Of a stretch of 64,000 nt of DNA, positions 61,350 to 64,000 are shown piece by piece (within the stretch, counting starts at the first letter, position 1; each line of letters starts with the position of its first letter). Below the pieces are notes generated by a model. That model made no database searches, was not told the DNA's origin, and worked only from the letters and a program-made list of their open reading frames with translations. The stretch covers positions 496,001-560,000 of the forward strand of contig NZ_SGWI01000001.1 in the NCBI RefSeq assembly GCF_004519405.1. The letters run 5' to 3'. Made by a program: the position numbers and the translations under genes. This stretch comes from Pseudomonas sp. BCA17 (GTDB lineage: Bacteria > Pseudomonadota > Gammaproteobacteria > Pseudomonadales > Pseudomonadaceae).

Positions 61350-62852
61350 ATGAAATTACGTAAGAAAAGCGTCAAACCCATCGGATTGAAAGACATCACC
61401 ATCGTCGACGACACCAAGGTCCGCAAGGCAATCACCGCCGCTGCCCTGGGCAACGCCATGGAATGGTTCGACTTCGGCGTCTACGGTTTCGTCGCCTATG
61501 TGTTGGGTAAAGTGTTCTTCCCCGACGCTTCGCCCAGCGTACAAATGATCGCCGCACTGGCCACTTTCTCCGTGCCCTTCCTGATTCGTCCCCTCGGCGG
61601 CCTGTTCTTCGGTGCGCTGGGCGACAAGTACGGGCGGCAGAAAGTGCTCGCCGCGACCATCGTGATCATGTCCTTGAGTACTTTTGCCATCGGCCTGATC
61701 CCCGGTTACGCCTCCATCGGCATCTGGGCACCGATCCTGTTGCTGCTGTGCAAGATGGCCCAGGGCTTCTCGGTCGGCGGCGAATACACCGGTGCCTCGA
61801 TCTTCGTCGCCGAATACGCCCCCGACCGCAAACGCGGGTTCCTCGGCAGTTGGCTGGACTTCGGTTCGATTGCCGGCTTCGTGCTCGGCGCAGGTGTGGT
61901 GGTGTTGATTTCCAGCGTGTTGGGCGAAGAACAATTTGAAGCCTGGGGATGGCGCCTGCCGTTCTTCCTCGCCCTGCCCCTGGGCATCATCGGCCTGTAC
62001 CTGCGTCACGCGCTGGAAGAAACCCCGGCTTTCCAGCAGCACATGGACAAACTCGAGCAAGGCGATCGCCAGGGCCTGACCCACGGTCCCAAAGTGTCGT
62101 TCAAGGAGGTCGCGACCAAACACTGGCGCAGCCTGCTGACCTGCATCGGTATTGTCGCGGCCACCAACGTGACCTACTACATGCTGCTCACCTACATGCC
62201 CAGCTACCTGTCGCACAACCTGCACTACAAAGAAAACAGCGGCGTGCTGATCATCATCGCGATCATGGTCGGCATGCTGTTCGTACAGCCGTTCATTGGG
62301 TTTATCAGCGACAAGATCGGCCGCAAGCCCTTCATCATTGCCGGTAGCGTCGGCCTGCTGTTGCTGGCGATCCCCGCATTCATGCTGATCACCAGCGGCA
62401 AGATCGGCCTGATCTTCGGCGGCCTGTTGATCCTGGCCATTGTGCTGAATTTCTACATCGGCGTGATGGCGTCGACCCTGCCCGCCATGTTCCCTACTCA
62501 TATCCGCTACAGCGCGTTGGCCAGTGCCTTCAACGTCTCGGTGCTGATCGCCGGCCTCACCCCCACCGCCACGGCCTGGCTGGTAGAAAGCACCGATAAC
62601 CTGTACATGCCCGCCTACTACCTGATGCTGTTTGCCGTGGTCGGCCTGATCACCGGCCTGACCATGAAAGAAACCGCCAATCGTCCACTGCGCGGCGCCG
62701 CGCCGGCGGCCTCGGACATGGAGGAAGCCAAGGAGTTGCTGCGCGAACATCACGATAACATCGAGCAGAAAATCGAGGACATCGATGCCGAAATCGCCGA
62801 ACTGGAAGCCAAGCGCAAGAGCCTGGTAGAGCAACATCCACGTATCAACTAA
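61350..62852 (+). CDS. proP: MFS osmolyte/proline-betaine:H+ symporter, ProP type
   Basis: This 500-residue transporter has metabolite:H+ symporter features (ALGNAMEWFDFGVYGFVAYVLGKVFFP, PLGGLFFGALGDKYGRQKVL, GFSVGGEYTGASIFVAEYAPDRKRGFLGSWLDFGSI). The C-terminus is a heptad-rich coiled coil (MEEAKELLREHHDNIEQKIEDIDAEIAELEAKRKSLVEQ), the osmosensory tail of ProP. It takes up proline and betaines at high osmolarity. ATG is chosen because the preceding 12 codons are not family-like. The hairpin just upstream may regulate it. Confidence 0.9.
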   Translation: MKLRKKSVKPIGLKDITIVDDTKVRKAITAAALGNAMEWFDFGVYGFVAYVLGKVFFPDASPSVQMIAALATFSVPFLIRPLGGLFFGALGDKYGRQKVLAATIVIMSLSTFAIGLIPGYASIGIWAPILLLLCKMAQGFSVGGEYTGASIFVAEYAPDRKRGFLGSWLDFGSIAGFVLGAGVVVLISSVLGEEQFEAWGWRLPFFLALPLGIIGLYLRHALEETPAFQQHMDKLEQGDRQGLTHGPKVSFKEVATKHWRSLLTCIGIVAATNVTYYMLLTYMPSYLSHNLHYKENSGVLIIIAIMVGMLFVQPFIGFISDKIGRKPFIIAGSVGLLLLAIPAFMLITSGKIGLIFGGLLILAIVLNFYIGVMASTLPAMFPTHIRYSALASAFNVSVLIAGLTPTATAWLVESTDNLYMPAYYLMLFAVVGLITGLTMKETANRPLRGAAPAASDMEEAKELLREHHDNIEQKIEDIDAEIAELEAKRKSLVEQHPRIN

Positions 62853-62900
62853 GCTACAGGCGTGGCGGCGCTGGCCGCCACGCAACCAGAGTGTCGAACT

Positions 62901-63407
62901 ATGATTCCAAGCATCACCTCACCACACGCATTACTCAGCGCCGACGAGCGTGCTGCCATTGCCGAGATCGAAGCCACCACCAGCATCCTGCAATTGGTGA
63001 CCCGCCTGACCGGCATGCGCTTTGCCGGGATTGCTAAATTCACTGACCTGGAATGGGTGGTCTGTTCCGCGTATGACACCGCCGACATGGGTATCCACGT
63101 CAATGACGTGCTCGACCTGGAAACCACCCTGTGCAGTGAGTTCTGCGTCGACCCCCAGGCGCTGTTCATCCCGCAGATCAGCCAGAATGGCCGCTTTGCC
63201 GCACGCCCGGTGGTCAAGCAATTCGCGATTGAAAGCTACGCCGGCGCGCCTATTTTCCTGCCGGACGGCCGCCTGTTCGGCGCGCTGTGTGCCCTGGACT
63301 CGCGGGCGATGCTGTTTGACGACCCCAACCTGCCGGAAACCCTGAGCCTGTTTGCGCGGCTGATCGGGTGCATTTTCTTCGCTAACTTAACGGCGGCCGA
63401 ACAGTAA
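62901..63407 (+). CDS. GAF-domain protein
   Basis: This 168-residue protein consists of one GAF domain (RADERAAIAEIEATTSILQLVTRLTGMRFAGIAKFTDLEWVVCSAYDTADMGIHV ... CSEFCVDPQALFIPQISQNGRFAARPVVKQFAIESYAGAPIFLPDGRLFGALCALDSRA). No output domain is attached. GAF domains bind small molecules or sense redox state. Its 3' end overlaps that of the convergent AraC gene by 26 bp. Confidence 0.82.
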   Translation: MIPSITSPHALLSADERAAIAEIEATTSILQLVTRLTGMRFAGIAKFTDLEWVVCSAYDTADMGIHVNDVLDLETTLCSEFCVDPQALFIPQISQNGRFAARPVVKQFAIESYAGAPIFLPDGRLFGALCALDSRAMLFDDPNLPETLSLFARLIGCIFFANLTAAEQ

Positions 63408-64000
63408 CACCCTGCTTGCCCCGTAGCGCGGCCACATCGCGCTTTGGGGGCACGCCGAACAGTCGGCTGTACTCACGACTGAATTGTGAAGGGCTTTCAT
63501 ACCCCACTTTGAAGGCGGCACTGGACACGTCCTGGTGCTCGTTCAACATCAAGCGCCGCGCTTCGTTCAAGCGCAGCCACTTCTGATACTGCAACGGGCT
63601 CATTGCGGTGAGCTGGCGGAAATGATGATGAAACGTGGCCGCGCTCATTTGCACGCGAGCCGCCAATTCATCCACCCGTAAGGGTTCGTCGTAATTGAGC
63701 TTCAACCAGTCGATCGCCTTGGCGATGCGATAGCCCTGACCGTCCACGGAACAAATCTGGCGCAGACGCCCGGCCTGATCGCTCTTGAGCAATCGGTAGT
63801 GGATTTCGCGTTGAATCAACGGGGCGAGCACCGGTATCGCCTCGGGCTCATCCAGCAACGCAACCAACCGCGCAAACGCCATCAGCAGGCCCTCGGTGAC
63901 AGTGCCGATTCCTACCCCCTTCATCACTGCCCTTTCTCGGGGCGACGGCAACTCACCCTGAGCGATCAATTCGGCCAGGATCCGCACGTCCAGCTTGAAG
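63382..64000 (-). CDS. AraC-family transcriptional regulator, N-terminus cut by window edge
   Basis: The visible part (~205 codons) begins beyond the right edge (FKLDVRILAELIAQGELPSP), so the real start is outside. It contains the end of an AraC-type N-terminal domain and a C-terminal AraC domain with two helix-turn-helix units (LRVDELAARVQMSAATFHHHFRQL ... QDVSSAAFKVGYESPSQFSREYSRLFG). The AraC_N type domain is common in Pseudomonas regulators of aldehyde or alcohol genes. Target not known. Confidence 0.9.
   Translation of the reverse strand, partial: FKLDVRILAELIAQGELPSPRERAVMKGVGIGTVTEGLLMAFARLVALLDEPEAIPVLAPLIQREIHYRLLKSDQAGRLRQICSVDGQGYRIAKAIDWLKLNYDEPLRVDELAARVQMSAATFHHHFRQLTAMSPLQYQKWLRLNEARRLMLNEHQDVSSAAFKVGYESPSQFSREYSRLFGVPPKRDVAALRGKQGVTVRPPLS

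Noticed and set aside
61356..62885. 509-codon leftward open frame opposite proP
   Set aside because: Its composition is the antisense of a hydrophobic transporter, and the rightward frame matches ProP throughout.

Overview
The window looks like a chromosomal segment of a Pseudomonas of the P. fluorescens type. The grounds are an overall GC-rich codon pattern, a Pseudomonas-style gene set (OsmC-YcaO fusion protein, AzoR, polyamine-type binding protein with a PuuB-like oxidase, many one-component regulators, two chemoreceptors, a PQQ-type sugar dehydrogenase) and a TGTGGGAGC hairpin between convergent genes. No rRNA, tRNA or CRISPR array was recognised.

Layout. 0-5.3 kb: a leftward two-partner secretion locus in the order transporter (TpsB) - HlyC-type lysine acyltransferase - giant exoprotein (TpsA). 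This is the cdiB-cdiC-cdiA order of acylated contact-dependent inhibition loci; the toxic C-terminus and any immunity gene lie beyond the left edge. 5.5-17.8 kb: an accessory island, AT-rich in its middle, opened by a short tyrosine recombinase. It carries small orphan genes, a leftward peptide-export operon and a decayed phosphatase-like gene. 18-31 kb: mixed accessory and metabolic genes (LysR/Rid pair, chemoreceptor, VOC pseudogene, haloacetate-dehalogenase-like enzyme, polyamine-type binding protein and oxidase with LysR regulator, LysE exporter, small enzymes). 31-35 kb: a DapA-like aldolase, then a translationally coupled pair for the reverse transsulfuration route (cystathionine beta-synthase, cystathionine gamma-lyase/synthase). 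35-46.6 kb: OsmC-YcaO protein and a series of regulator/enzyme modules, several with clear palindromic operators. 46.8-52 kb: a branched-chain amino-acid-type ABC operon with an unusual AMP-ligase-like first gene and only one ATPase. 52-64 kb: chemoreceptor, kinase/nucleotidyltransferase pair, small membrane peptide, PQQ-type dehydrogenase, MarR-GNAT fusion, ExuT/GudP-like and ProP-like transporters, and an AraC regulator cut by the right edge.

The most interesting item is a 56-residue gene (12275..12445, minus strand) lying between an ABC exporter and a Fic gene. It encodes a textbook double-glycine leader (MRELTAEELILVSGG) followed by a 41-residue, Asp/Gly-rich core with no Lys, Arg or Cys and an internal HDPG repeat. 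On the same strand are a HlyD-type adaptor and a C39-peptidase ABC exporter upstream, and a Fic-domain protein and a secreted M16 zinc peptidase downstream. A perfect 30-bp palindrome starts 5 nt after the peptide stop. Together these suggest a microcin-like or RiPP-like secreted peptide system that may involve Fic-dependent modification; this is inference from sequence and context.
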